DNA of 31,272 nucleotides, from positions 1 to 31,272 of the IMG/VR virus record IMGVR_UViG_3300017738_000020; one strand, written 5' to 3'. The DNA is from a virus. The notes beneath the pieces were generated by a model. That model had not been told where the DNA came from, made no database searches, and saw only the letters and a program-made list of their open reading frames with translations. Both the position numbers and the translations under genes were made by a program. This document shows, one piece after another, positions 18,315 to 27,976 of this stretch (position 1 is its first letter; each line of letters opens with the position of its first letter).

Positions 18315-21184
18315 TGCGGATTACTCAGTATCAATCAAACTTTTCTGTAGGTGAAATTGATCCTCTTTTGCGAGGTCGCACTGATCTTCAGCAATATCAA
18401 AATAGTTTGCAAGAAGCTACAAATGTCGTTGTGCAACCGCAGGGCGGGATTAGCCGCCGGGATGGGTTAGAATTTCTTTTTGATTTTGGCACAACCTTTA
18501 CTGATTTTAAACTTATTCCCTTCGAGTTCAGCGTCAATGATAGTTATCTATTGGTTTTTGTTGTCGGTCGTATTTATGTTTTTAAGAATAATGTGCGTCA
18601 ATACATCGGCACTATTGGATATATTACTGCGTCTGACATTACGGCAGCAATGATAGATGCGCTTGAATATACGCAAGCTGTAGACACCTTAATTCTTTGC
18701 CATGAGGATTTACAAACAAAACGCCTTGTGCGCAATTCTGACACATCTTGGACGCTCGAAAACCTACCTATTACAAACGCCCCTAAATATGCTTATGCGT
18801 TAGATGAGCATTCACCTAATTTTACAATCACCCCCAGCGCAACAAGTGGCAATATAACTATTACTGCGTCAAGCGTAACAACTGATAACGGAACGGCTCA
18901 AGCGGGTGGTGCAAGTACAATTACTTTAAAATCTAGTTCATCTTATACATCTGATGATGATCCGAATGGCATGTGGGTAACGCTGACATCTGGAACGGGC
19001 TCGGGCCAGGAAAGATATATTGCAGATTATGTTGCATCAACAAAGGTCGCAACGGTGTATCCTGCCTGGACAACACAGCCAGATAGCTCAACTGGTTATA
19101 AAGTTGCAGCGTTTGCAGCGTCTGCTGTTGATAACTTTGCTCAAGTTGAAAACACTTTTGGCCGTGTAAAGTATATTGAATATGTAAGCGATACTGTAAT
19201 GAATGCCGTTGTCGAGGTTCCGTTCTTTGATACAAGCGGCGTTGTTGCTGGTAATTGGATTGCTGAATTTGGTTATGAGGATGTTTGGTCGAATACTAGG
19301 GGTTGGCCCAGATCCGCTACTTTCCATGAAGGACGTTTATATTTCGGTGGCTCTAAGTCCAGGCCAAACACGGTCTGGGGTTCGCGTGTAATTGATTACT
19401 TTAATTTTGATTCTCATACCGGGCTTGATGATGAAGCTGTCGAAACAACAATTAACACAAACCAATTAAATGCTATTGTAAATATTGTGTCTGGTGCGGA
19501 TATGCGCATCTTTTCAACTGGCGGTGAATTTATTGTTGTTCAATCTGATGACAATCCAATTACACCAAATAACTTTTTAGTGCGGCCACAAACCCGGTTG
19601 GGATCAAAGGCTGGCCTTCCGATCGAAGATTTAAATGGCGCAACTATCTTTGTGCAACGGCAAGGCAAAGCCATTAATGCTTTTCAGTTCGGTAGTGAAA
19701 CTCGTTCTTATCAAGTGCAAAACATTTCTTTGCTATCATCTCACTTGTTAAATACTCCAGTTGATATTGCTGTAAGAAGATCATCATCAACAGATGAGGC
19801 TGATCGTTTGTTTGTTGTTAATGGCGGCGATGGATCTATGGCGGTGTATTCTATCCTTACTGGACAGAATGTTATTGCGCCTAGTAAATTCACAACTGAT
19901 GGCGAATTTATAGCTGTAGCGGTAGAATTAACAGATGTTTATGCAATCGTTAAGCGAACAGTAAATTCAACAAATGTTTATTACTTAGAACTGTTTAACT
20001 CTAGTTTAACATTAGATAGTGGCGTAAGCGGCGGAGCAATAACAAATGTTCAACTGCCTCATTTGCGAGGTGAAGCGGTAAACGTAATTAGAGATAATAT
20101 TTCCCAAAGCACACAAACCGTTAGTTTCGGCGTAGAGCAAATAGTTTTTCAAGTTGAAAATGACAGCGTATCAGGAACAGGGTTTCCATCTGCATTAAAT
20201 TTAAGGGCAACCTTTACTGGAACTAATTCGGCTGATGCTGCTTTAGTTGAGATAGTTAATTTTAACGATACAAATACAACCTCCTGGACTACAGGCGGAA
20301 GCTTTAAAACTGTTAGTTCAATAGCAATAAGCAATACAAGTGGAGCGCCCACAGCGGTAACTGGCTTTACTATAAACATTGGCATATCTGGCGATAATGA
20401 TGCGATATTTGTAAATACGATAAATGTGGCCATTGGCGCGACTGTTGATTTAAATGGGATTGCTGTGCAAGACGGTGTTGCTGCTTTCGGAAGTGTAACC
20501 TTAGACCCACCAGCAACATCAAGTCATCAGGTTGGATTAAACTATTCTGTTCAAGCCAAAACAATGCCAGCCGAGCCGACACTGCAATCGGGTTCCCTTC
20601 ATGGCATGAAAAAAAGAATTGTCCAGGTTGATGCTCTTGTGAACAAAACTAAAAATATGAACATTAACGGCAAGTCGATTGCTTTTAATACTGAAGCTAG
20701 AACTCCTGGAACTGTTAATTATACAGTTACCGTTGTAAGTGATAGCGGCAACAAATATGCAATAGCTGGCATTTCTGGATCTGCCCCTGCTTTAAGTTTT
20801 TCTCGTGGAAACACTTATGTTTTTGATCTTTCGGATTCATCAAACTCTGGTCATCCGTTGGCATTTAGAACCAGCGCAGATGCATCTTATACAACTGGTG
20901 TAACCACAACAGGAACAGCTGGGCAAGCTGGAGCTAAGGTTACTATAGTGGTGGCAAGTGATGCGCCAGATAGTCTAAAATATTACTGCACAGTTCATGG
21001 CAATTCGATGGGCAACACAATTTCAGTTATTACTGAAAGCGACCCGGTTGCCGAATATACGGGATTAAAAACCGCGCATGGTTTGCTGGGATATGCTAAC
21101 ACTGGACAAATAACATTAACACAGACAGATCCTTTACCCATGACGGTTTTAGGTTTGGAATATAAATTAAGCTCGGGGTCTTAA
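18314..21184 (+). CDS. Tail tubular protein B (T7 gp12-like nozzle) with cupredoxin-like domain
   Basis: 956 residues from ATG 18314 (TGATG). The N-terminal QSNFSVGEIDPLLRGRTDLQQY and GGISRRDGLEF, and the middle EGRLYFGGS...VWGS and AVYSILTGQNVIAPSKFTTD, are standard nozzle-protein signatures. The protein is longer than T7 gp12 (794). An added module at about 800-912 has YVFDLSDSSNSGHPLAFRTS, then KYYCTVHGNSMG, giving His847, Cys892, His895 and Met899, the ligand order of type-1 copper cupredoxins. The module interrupts the nozzle body: the C-terminal TLTQTDPLPMTVLGLEYKL returns to the typical nozzle ending. It may be a fold-only insertion, a metal site or a host-contact loop. Confidence 0.9.
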   Translation: MRITQYQSNFSVGEIDPLLRGRTDLQQYQNSLQEATNVVVQPQGGISRRDGLEFLFDFGTTFTDFKLIPFEFSVNDSYLLVFVVGRIYVFKNNVRQYIGTIGYITASDITAAMIDALEYTQAVDTLILCHEDLQTKRLVRNSDTSWTLENLPITNAPKYAYALDEHSPNFTITPSATSGNITITASSVTTDNGTAQAGGASTITLKSSSSYTSDDDPNGMWVTLTSGTGSGQERYIADYVASTKVATVYPAWTTQPDSSTGYKVAAFAASAVDNFAQVENTFGRVKYIEYVSDTVMNAVVEVPFFDTSGVVAGNWIAEFGYEDVWSNTRGWPRSATFHEGRLYFGGSKSRPNTVWGSRVIDYFNFDSHTGLDDEAVETTINTNQLNAIVNIVSGADMRIFSTGGEFIVVQSDDNPITPNNFLVRPQTRLGSKAGLPIEDLNGATIFVQRQGKAINAFQFGSETRSYQVQNISLLSSHLLNTPVDIAVRRSSSTDEADRLFVVNGGDGSMAVYSILTGQNVIAPSKFTTDGEFIAVAVELTDVYAIVKRTVNSTNVYYLELFNSSLTLDSGVSGGAITNVQLPHLRGEAVNVIRDNISQSTQTVSFGVEQIVFQVENDSVSGTGFPSALNLRATFTGTNSADAALVEIVNFNDTNTTSWTTGGSFKTVSSIAISNTSGAPTAVTGFTINIGISGDNDAIFVNTINVAIGATVDLNGIAVQDGVAAFGSVTLDPPATSSHQVGLNYSVQAKTMPAEPTLQSGSLHGMKKRIVQVDALVNKTKNMNINGKSIAFNTEARTPGTVNYTVTVVSDSGNKYAIAGISGSAPALSFSRGNTYVFDLSDSSNSGHPLAFRTSADASYTTGVTTTGTAGQAGAKVTIVVASDAPDSLKYYCTVHGNSMGNTISVITESDPVAEYTGLKTAHGLLGYANTGQITLTQTDPLPMTVLGLEYKLSSGS

Positions 21185-21185
21185 T

Positions 21186-21629
21186 ATGGCGCAATTCGCA
21201 GCACCTTTAATGATAGCAGCATCAGCGTTAAGTGCTTATGGACAAATAAAAACTGGTGAAGCTAAACAGAAAATGTATAACGCGCAAGCTGCTCAAGCTG
21301 AGATGAAGGGCCGCTCGGAAGCTATTGCGTATAAACAGCAGGGCGCTGATGTTCTTCGTAACCTCAATGAAAATTTATCTGCAATCATTGCAAGATCTGC
21401 TGTTGGTGGTGATCCTACATCTGGGTCTGCTGCTGTTATTCAACAGTTTGCCATGTCTGAGGGTATTCGTGAAAAGAATATAGCGGCTGATAATGCGCTG
21501 CTTGCAGAAGGCCAGGCAGCAACGCAATCTCATCAATATAGACTTGCTGGTGATAATGCTCGCCGCTCGTCAATATATAGTGCAATCGGCACGCTTGGCA
21601 CGGCGGCTTATGGATATGGACAATTGTAA
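21186..21629 (+). CDS. Internal virion protein (T7 gp14 position)
   Basis: 147 residues. A hydrophobic N-terminus (MAQFAAPLMIAASALSAYGQIKTG) is followed by an Ala/Gln-rich helix (KMYNAQAAQAEMKGRSEAIAYKQQG) and the segment SAVGGDPTSGSAAVIQQFA. The C-terminus is Ala/Gly-rich (IGTLGTAAYGYGQL). The pattern (GGDP.SGSA) is common to small internal core or ejection proteins of marine podoviruses. In T7 the equivalent forms the outer-membrane part of the ejection channel. The next ATG follows its stop directly. Confidence 0.75.
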   Translation: MAQFAAPLMIAASALSAYGQIKTGEAKQKMYNAQAAQAEMKGRSEAIAYKQQGADVLRNLNENLSAIIARSAVGGDPTSGSAAVIQQFAMSEGIREKNIAADNALLAEGQAATQSHQYRLAGDNARRSSIYSAIGTLGTAAYGYGQL

Positions 21630-24251
21630 ATGGCTAGGATCCCAAGATATCAAAGATTAGGTGTTAGAACTAGGCAACCTCAAAACATAGACTTTGCTGG
21701 CTTTAGGGAAGAAGCTAATGCGGCTCAAAGTCTTTCCAGGTCTTTTGACCAAATGTCAGGTTTTTTATCAAAGACAGCTGCCAAAGAGGCCGAGCGGAGC
21801 GGGATCGAGCGCGTGCGAACTGAAGGTGCGCAGCCAATTCTTGAAGCTATAAGAGATCAAGGTGGCCCAAGAGGCATAGAGGAAACGGCTGCTTATGAAG
21901 CGGCCAATCAAATTGCTATTGCAGAAGTTCAAAGCGAGGCACAGCTAGAGATTACTAAAATCCTAGATAATGCTCAAATAAACAAAACGTCTTTTTCGGC
22001 GGTTCAAAGCCAGCTAAAAGATGTTAGCGATGGTTTCCCGGCGGCGTTATCGGATATTGATCCAGTGTCTGCTGGTGTATTGCGAGCCCGGTTAGAAGAA
22101 ACTGCTGGCAAAGCAGAGATGCGTTACTCAAAGTTTTACGCAGATGAGCAATTAAAAAATCGTAAGATTAAACAAAATTTAGTAAGCGCAAATTCAGCTG
22201 AGTCTATTATAGGAAACGCCATTATTCCGGATTACACGATTAATGAGATAAATAAGGACATTGACGAAGCGGTAGAAACCTTGCGGGGTTTGGGAACAAA
22301 GCCAGAGCTTATAGAAACCTGGGTTAAGAATACCAGAAACAAAGCTATAAAACAAAAAATTATTTTTAATTTTCATCAAGCGCCTCTTCACGAACAAGCT
22401 GGATATATTGATAGCCTTCTTGAAGGTAAAGAAACTTTGCCTGGTATGGACTTTGAGTCGACTATTAGAATGGTAAATGGTTCATTGCGGCCAGAGTACA
22501 ATAGAAACCTGGCTGTTGTAGAAGCGCAATCTGATTTAGTTGTTGATAAATCTGAAGACCAAATAGATATTCTGGAAAACGGTGGCAGCTTATCTGAAGA
22601 GGTTTTAGCAAGCATGTCATCTAGTGCTTCAGAGGTTGCTCGCTTTGATGGCGGTGCAGCAAAAAAAGCAGTTAATAATTTAGTACAGACAGATCAGTTT
22701 TATTCTACACTGCGCAATTTACCATTAAGCGGTGTAGAACAGCGGGTGCTTGAATTACAGTCTGGCATTGAAGGTGTTGGGAGCAAAGGCAGGGATACGG
22801 CGGCAGAGCAGTTAAATTACGAAAGAGCAACAAAATTCCTCGATAATATGAAAAAGGGTATAGAAGAGGATCCTATGGGATATGCCGAGCGCGTGGGGTT
22901 GATTACACGCAGTCCTATACTGACCATAGATGAAAACAAACGTGTGGAAATAGATGAACAAGCTTTAGAAACAAGAGTTCTCGATGCTAAAAGAGTAGCT
23001 AGTGAATACGGACTGCCAGTGCCTAGCTTGCTATTTGCCAATGAAGCGCGAGAAGTTGCTTTGATGCTAGACGTTGTTGATGGAAACGCAAAGCTTGATA
23101 TCCTGGGGGCGCTCTCAAGTTTTGATGCAGCGGCTGGCCAGGTGCTTACACAAGTTGCTGAGTACAGCCCAGAACTAGCAATGATTGGCGCTTTGGTTAA
23201 TCAGGGATCAACCGAGGCAGCGCGTATAGCTGTAGCTGGTTTAGATAGATTAAAAACTGGTGAAAAGATTGTTGAGTTTACACCAACCAATACTGAGCCT
23301 GTTGTTCAAAGTTTATTTAAAAGAGCCATAACATCATCACCTAAAATGTCGCAAGCCATTCAAGGTGTTGCTAAGGCAATCTATGCGGAAACTTCTGTCG
23401 CTAGTGGCAAACCTGGTTTTCAAGAAGATCTTTATACAGAGGCGCTGCAAATGGCAGCTGGGCAAACAACCAAAAAAGGCGTGGTGCGCGGTGGTATCCA
23501 GGAAATTAGAGGTGTTCAGACGTTTATTGATCCAGCACTTACTGCCGATCAAACTGAAAAAATGCTTAATGAATTAACCCCGGCTCTTGTTGCGAGCGTT
23601 ACCGGGCAAACTATGACTGATGCCTTAGTTGAGCAAATAAAAGAAAATGATGAATATCATCTGCGCAATGTGGGAGGTGATAAGTATGCAATTTTCTATG
23701 GTACGACAGGTGAGGTTTCTATTGCCGATAAAGAAGGAACTCCAATTGTTCTAAGCATGAAAGCGTTTAGAGATGCTGTTGCTGTAGGTTTGCCAAAGCC
23801 TAAAATCTATATGGGTGCGCGAAACTCGACTACCGGCCCAGGAATATATGGAATGTATAGAAGCTCGCGGATTGATAGAGACGCCCCATTTGACCCGGCG
23901 TCGTATGGAATACCATCAGATAGCCCCTTTACTCCTGAGGCCGATCTCCCACCAGTTGAGCTAGGCAAAGATCAACAATTCTTAACTGACCGAATGCAGA
24001 CTTCCGGCGGCGTTGCGCTTGAGAAATTCAGCAGAATGGAATTAAGAGAAAACATGCAGCAAATCGCTAAAGAAGCCGGTGCGAGCAGAAAGAGCAAAAG
24101 AGATAATGCATTAATTACTAAGTATATTAATCAAATCTTAGTGCCTGATGTGAATGATGCTGAACTTGCTGTAATCGGAGACTACATTCAATATTTAAAC
24201 AATCCTTCAAATAAGATAATTAAATATGCGGATTGGAAGAAAACCCAATGA
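21630..24251 (+). CDS. Internal virion protein (T7 gp15 position)
   Basis: 873 residues beginning MARIPRYQRLGVRTRQPQNIDF, a start seen in many podovirus internal proteins, then a long helical region rich in Ala, Glu and Gln (ANAAQSLSRSFDQMSGFLSK...). No enzymatic motif is visible. Size and helical content fit the ejection-core component (T7 gp15, 747 residues) that forms the periplasmic tube with the gp16 equivalent. Encoded between the small core protein and the large cargo-carrying protein, with an ATGA overlap to the latter. Assigned from position and composition. Confidence 0.7.
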   Translation: MARIPRYQRLGVRTRQPQNIDFAGFREEANAAQSLSRSFDQMSGFLSKTAAKEAERSGIERVRTEGAQPILEAIRDQGGPRGIEETAAYEAANQIAIAEVQSEAQLEITKILDNAQINKTSFSAVQSQLKDVSDGFPAALSDIDPVSAGVLRARLEETAGKAEMRYSKFYADEQLKNRKIKQNLVSANSAESIIGNAIIPDYTINEINKDIDEAVETLRGLGTKPELIETWVKNTRNKAIKQKIIFNFHQAPLHEQAGYIDSLLEGKETLPGMDFESTIRMVNGSLRPEYNRNLAVVEAQSDLVVDKSEDQIDILENGGSLSEEVLASMSSSASEVARFDGGAAKKAVNNLVQTDQFYSTLRNLPLSGVEQRVLELQSGIEGVGSKGRDTAAEQLNYERATKFLDNMKKGIEEDPMGYAERVGLITRSPILTIDENKRVEIDEQALETRVLDAKRVASEYGLPVPSLLFANEAREVALMLDVVDGNAKLDILGALSSFDAAAGQVLTQVAEYSPELAMIGALVNQGSTEAARIAVAGLDRLKTGEKIVEFTPTNTEPVVQSLFKRAITSSPKMSQAIQGVAKAIYAETSVASGKPGFQEDLYTEALQMAAGQTTKKGVVRGGIQEIRGVQTFIDPALTADQTEKMLNELTPALVASVTGQTMTDALVEQIKENDEYHLRNVGGDKYAIFYGTTGEVSIADKEGTPIVLSMKAFRDAVAVGLPKPKIYMGARNSTTGPGIYGMYRSSRIDRDAPFDPASYGIPSDSPFTPEADLPPVELGKDQQFLTDRMQTSGGVALEKFSRMELRENMQQIAKEAGASRKSKRDNALITKYINQILVPDVNDAELAVIGDYIQYLNNPSNKIIKYADWKKTQ

Positions 24252-27200
24252 TCCAATTTGATCGATCAGATGCTTATGACTTTCCCGGAGTAAGATTTAT
24301 ATCTGAGCCAGTTACTGGCTATGCAGAAAACTTTTTTGCAGCCAGGGAAAACTTGCGTCTTAACGATCAATCTCAAAGCAGACAAAAGATCCTGGGCGAT
24401 TTATGGACGCCAATTTATGAGGATATGGTTGAGCTATTTCCGGGCGAGGGTTTTGCCGGGAATGATTTTAAAAATCCAGGAGATTATCTTAGCGTAGGGT
24501 TAGGGATGTATAGCGCATCTGGAACCCCGGAAGACCGTTATAATTTTGAAGCAAACCTTATGCTTGAATTTATGCGCAAAAACCAGGAAAGCTTGCCCGA
24601 TCACCTTAAAGGTATAACGCTCGAAAGCCTGGAGCAAACCGCAAGAGAACGCGCCCAGGCGGCTAGAAAGACAGCTGAAGAGATAGGTTCCCGGTCAGAA
24701 ACTTTTAGCGGCACGTTGGGATCTTTTACGGGCGGTGTAGTTGGTCTTTCGGATGATCCAGTAAATGCCATTGCCGGGCTTGGGTTCTTATCTAAAGCTA
24801 AAACTTTATGGCGCTTGGCTTTTACTGAGGCAGTTATTGGCGCTGGCGCGGGAGCCGTTGCAGAGGCTGGCGTTAAAGAATGGTATGATGAGCTCGGTTA
24901 TGACTACGGTTATCAGGACTTTATTCGTAACGTATCTTTTAACGCAGCTGGTAGTGCAGCTTTTGGCGTTGGTATTAAGCTAACAGCTGATGGCGTTAGA
25001 GCCGGGTGGAACGCTCTAAGCAAATCCGGGCAAGCAAACAAGAACAGTCAGAACCTGGCGGATGCTGCACAAGCGGCGGAAGATCTCGAGGCAGATAACC
25101 CGCTATCAGATGCAGATATGCCCCCCGCTCAGGCAGAGCATGGTAACAGGGCAATCGAGGGCGAGGCAGGGGTAGAGAACAACAAAGCTCCAGCTATGTC
25201 TGAGCGCCCATTTATTGAGCCAAGTCCTGAGATAGTGCGAGCGGCTGCTGACAATCTTAATGGCGTAATGTTTTCTGTAAACGCTCGAGATATAAACATC
25301 GACGCCAAACGCTTTCAGTTTAAAGAAGGCGGGGATGAATACGGCGTTACTGAACGGCTCCAGGGAATAACTGAATGGGATCCTATTAAAGCTGGCACAG
25401 TTATTTTCTGGGAAGATAGTGCTGGTAAAATGTTTGTTGCGGATGGCCATCAGCGTGTTGGCCTGGCGCGGCGGATCCAGGCGCAAAAGCCTGACCAGGA
25501 TATTGAGATTATTGGCTACAAGTTGCGCGAGACAGATGGCGTAAGCGCAGAGAAGGCGCGTGTAATAGCCGCAATGGCAAATATTGCCCAGGGTACGGGA
25601 ACGGTGATTGACGCAGCCAAGGTGCTTCGATTGGAGCCTGGGCGCATATCTGAACTTCCCCCCCAGTCTGTCCTGGTAAGACAAGCCAGGGAACTGGTTA
25701 ATTTAAGCAACCAGGCATTCGGTGCTATCGTAAATGAGGTTATCCCGGCAAACTATGGGGCTATTGTCGGGCGGCTGATCGATGATCCTGGTCTGCAAGA
25801 CGCAGCGATTGCTGTGTTAGCAAAGTCAGACCCATCAAATATATTCCAGGCGGAAGCTATTGTTCGCCAGGTTAAAGAAATGGATGTTGTCCAGGAAGAG
25901 CAAGTTTCTTTATTCGGCGAAGAAATGATAACTCAAAGCTTGTTTACTGAGCGAGCTAAGGTTTTAGATCGTGCGACTAAAATATTGCGCGGTGATAAAA
26001 AAGCGTTTGAAAATTTAAATAAAAACGCTGAACGTATAGAAGCAGAAGGCAATAAGCTTGCCTCAGAACAAAACCAGAGAAGGGCAGACCAAGATGGCCA
26101 AGCGATCGCGCTCGTCCAGGCGCTTGCGAACAGAAAAGGCGTCCTCAGTGATGACCTCTCAGCGTCAGCAAGAACAGCCAGGGAAACAGGAAACTATGCA
26201 GACGCAGCCAGAGGGTTCGCCGATGCTGTCAGAAGAGGAATTGAACGAGGCGATTTTGATGGGGCGGGAATTGGCGATGTTGGACGCTCTGTCTATGCTG
26301 CGCCGCAAAGCCGCTCTGATGCGATCGAAACCGAGCCAACCCTAGACGGATTCGATCAGCCTACCGGGCCAGCTGCCGAAGCCCAAACCAATCAAATGGT
26401 TTTGGATACTTACAGAGAGCTAGACGAAGCAGAGCCCAAAATACCACAAGTTCTTAAACCTGGTGACATCGAACCCGATTGGAGCCCTTACATGTCGCTC
26501 CAGGAAGGTGACACACTTATTCCTGTTAATAAGATTAGGCCGGTAAAAGTACGCCCGGAAGGTGTTAAGAACGCTGTGCCGTTTATGCAGCAAGCTGCTC
26601 GGGGCGAAATTGATAAGCGCCCGGCGATCTTAGTTAAAGAAAATGAAGATGGTTCATATTCTGTGCGTGATGGCAATTCAACATATGCGATTGCAGCACA
26701 AGCTGGTTGGCCAGAGATGCCGGTTAAAATTGTAAATGACCAGGAATATGCAACTGAGCAAGCTCGTAAAGCTGTTGATCGTATTTTTAAACAAGACACT
26801 CTTGGAAAAAACAAACGGCGGTTTGTCGTTGCAAAAGATTTAGAAGGGCGAGAACTTAAAGTTATTGAAAATCGTCTTCGCGATCGGCAACCTCGAGATG
26901 TAGATGCATATATGGCGATGGCTACTAAAAACCATGATGATTTAAATGCGACAGCTGAGGCTGCTGCTAAAGAATTGGGAATGGATTTTAAACGAGCGCC
27001 GGTTAAACTGCTTGAAAAAATTAATAAGAAACTTGCGGGAAAAGGCCGAGCCGGTCAGATCCATACTATCGGCGATGCGGCACGGACAGGGATTACCGCT
27101 CGCACGATCGAGGAAAGTGATGCGTTTGTTGCCGCTCTTGCAAAGAAGTTTCACATTATAGATGAGGGTTGGATCATTACCCCAGCCGGGTATTTCGATA

Positions 27201-27976
27201 GAAAATTAATTGTTGTGTTTGATGATGGTGGCCTGGGGGAAATTCAAATTTGGCCCTTTGGTATGTTGGATGTAAAACAAAACCCAACAAAATTTGATAA
27301 ATCTGGACATGATTATTACGATATTGCCAATGACCCTAAATCATCCCTGGATGTAGTGGCAGATGCAAACTCAAAAATGGTCGAGCTTTATGGACTAGTT
27401 CAATCTGAACTAGATCCTTCTTTTGCTCGAAAGCTTGGCTTTAATGCGCCTAGTGTTGAAAGCATTGGATCAACAGCATCTGTTGAAAGCTCAATGGTTC
27501 GCTCGTTAGAGAGCGTTGCTCTTGCTAGATCCGCGGATCCCGTCCAGCCTAGATCTGGCCCTGACCAGGTTACAGCCTTAGATCCTTCTATGGCTACAAT
27601 ATCACCGTCTGCATCTCTGAAAAATCGCAATGTTCCCTCCTATGAATTAACAGAAGCCGGGGATCAACTATTAATCCCTGGTGTTGAACCTATCACAACA
27701 CAGCAACTTATGCGAGCCGCAAGTGATGAACCTATGCGCGGCGGCGAAGCTGCAATGCCAGAAGGTGGGCTATTTGATGATGATGCCCTCTCACAAATAG
27801 ATATAAGCGATATCACAGCTGGGATCAAGCCCGAGGACTTTGATATGGAAATCCCGGTGGATATGCGCGTAGAGGGTGATGTTGTTGTTGCTGAAGTAAA
27901 AACATTGCGTGACATCAAAGACGTTATCGAAGCCGAGGATGCAATGATTAATCGCCTGGGGGTATGTGGATTATGA
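24248..27976 (+). CDS. Polyvalent ejection protein: two ParB/DdrB-like domains and a RelA/SpoT-like domain
   Basis: 1242 residues from ATG 24248 (ATGA overlap; GGAAG upstream). The N-terminal third has a Gly/Ala-rich, membrane-prone segment (about 155-250: GTLGSFTGGVVGL, AVIGAGAGAVAEA), as in gp16-type ejection proteins. About 330-480 is a DdrB-like ParB domain with the motif D399-GHQR. It is followed by the QVSLFGEEMITQSLFTERA and EAEGNKLASEQN spacer seen in polyvalent proteins. About 748-830 is a second ParB-like unit (IPVNKIRPVKVRPE, SVRDGNSTYAIAAQ). About 880-1020 resembles RelA/SpoT: Asp943 (TIGDAARTGI), Tyr982 (PAGYFDRK), Glu998 (GEIQIWP). The protein likely enters the cell with the DNA and acts there. 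The domain calls are by motif, not search. Confidence 0.7.
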   Translation: MIQFDRSDAYDFPGVRFISEPVTGYAENFFAARENLRLNDQSQSRQKILGDLWTPIYEDMVELFPGEGFAGNDFKNPGDYLSVGLGMYSASGTPEDRYNFEANLMLEFMRKNQESLPDHLKGITLESLEQTARERAQAARKTAEEIGSRSETFSGTLGSFTGGVVGLSDDPVNAIAGLGFLSKAKTLWRLAFTEAVIGAGAGAVAEAGVKEWYDELGYDYGYQDFIRNVSFNAAGSAAFGVGIKLTADGVRAGWNALSKSGQANKNSQNLADAAQAAEDLEADNPLSDADMPPAQAEHGNRAIEGEAGVENNKAPAMSERPFIEPSPEIVRAAADNLNGVMFSVNARDINIDAKRFQFKEGGDEYGVTERLQGITEWDPIKAGTVIFWEDSAGKMFVADGHQRVGLARRIQAQKPDQDIEIIGYKLRETDGVSAEKARVIAAMANIAQGTGTVIDAAKVLRLEPGRISELPPQSVLVRQARELVNLSNQAFGAIVNEVIPANYGAIVGRLIDDPGLQDAAIAVLAKSDPSNIFQAEAIVRQVKEMDVVQEEQVSLFGEEMITQSLFTERAKVLDRATKILRGDKKAFENLNKNAERIEAEGNKLASEQNQRRADQDGQAIALVQALANRKGVLSDDLSASARTARETGNYADAARGFADAVRRGIERGDFDGAGIGDVGRSVYAAPQSRSDAIETEPTLDGFDQPTGPAAEAQTNQMVLDTYRELDEAEPKIPQVLKPGDIEPDWSPYMSLQEGDTLIPVNKIRPVKVRPEGVKNAVPFMQQAARGEIDKRPAILVKENEDGSYSVRDGNSTYAIAAQAGWPEMPVKIVNDQEYATEQARKAVDRIFKQDTLGKNKRRFVVAKDLEGRELKVIENRLRDRQPRDVDAYMAMATKNHDDLNATAEAAAKELGMDFKRAPVKLLEKINKKLAGKGRAGQIHTIGDAARTGITARTIEESDAFVAALAKKFHIIDEGWIITPAGYFDRKLIVVFDDGGLGEIQIWPFGMLDVKQNPTKFDKSGHDYYDIANDPKSSLDVVADANSKMVELYGLVQSELDPSFARKLGFNAPSVESIGSTASVESSMVRSLESVALARSADPVQPRSGPDQVTALDPSMATISPSASLKNRNVPSYELTEAGDQLLIPGVEPITTQQLMRAASDEPMRGGEAAMPEGGLFDDDALSQIDISDITAGIKPEDFDMEIPVDMRVEGDVVVAEVKTLRDIKDVIEAEDAMINRLGVCGL

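Noticed and set aside
25106-25684. 192-codon - frame opposite the ParB-like region
   Set aside because: Antisense of a gene with strong domain motifs; no start signal.
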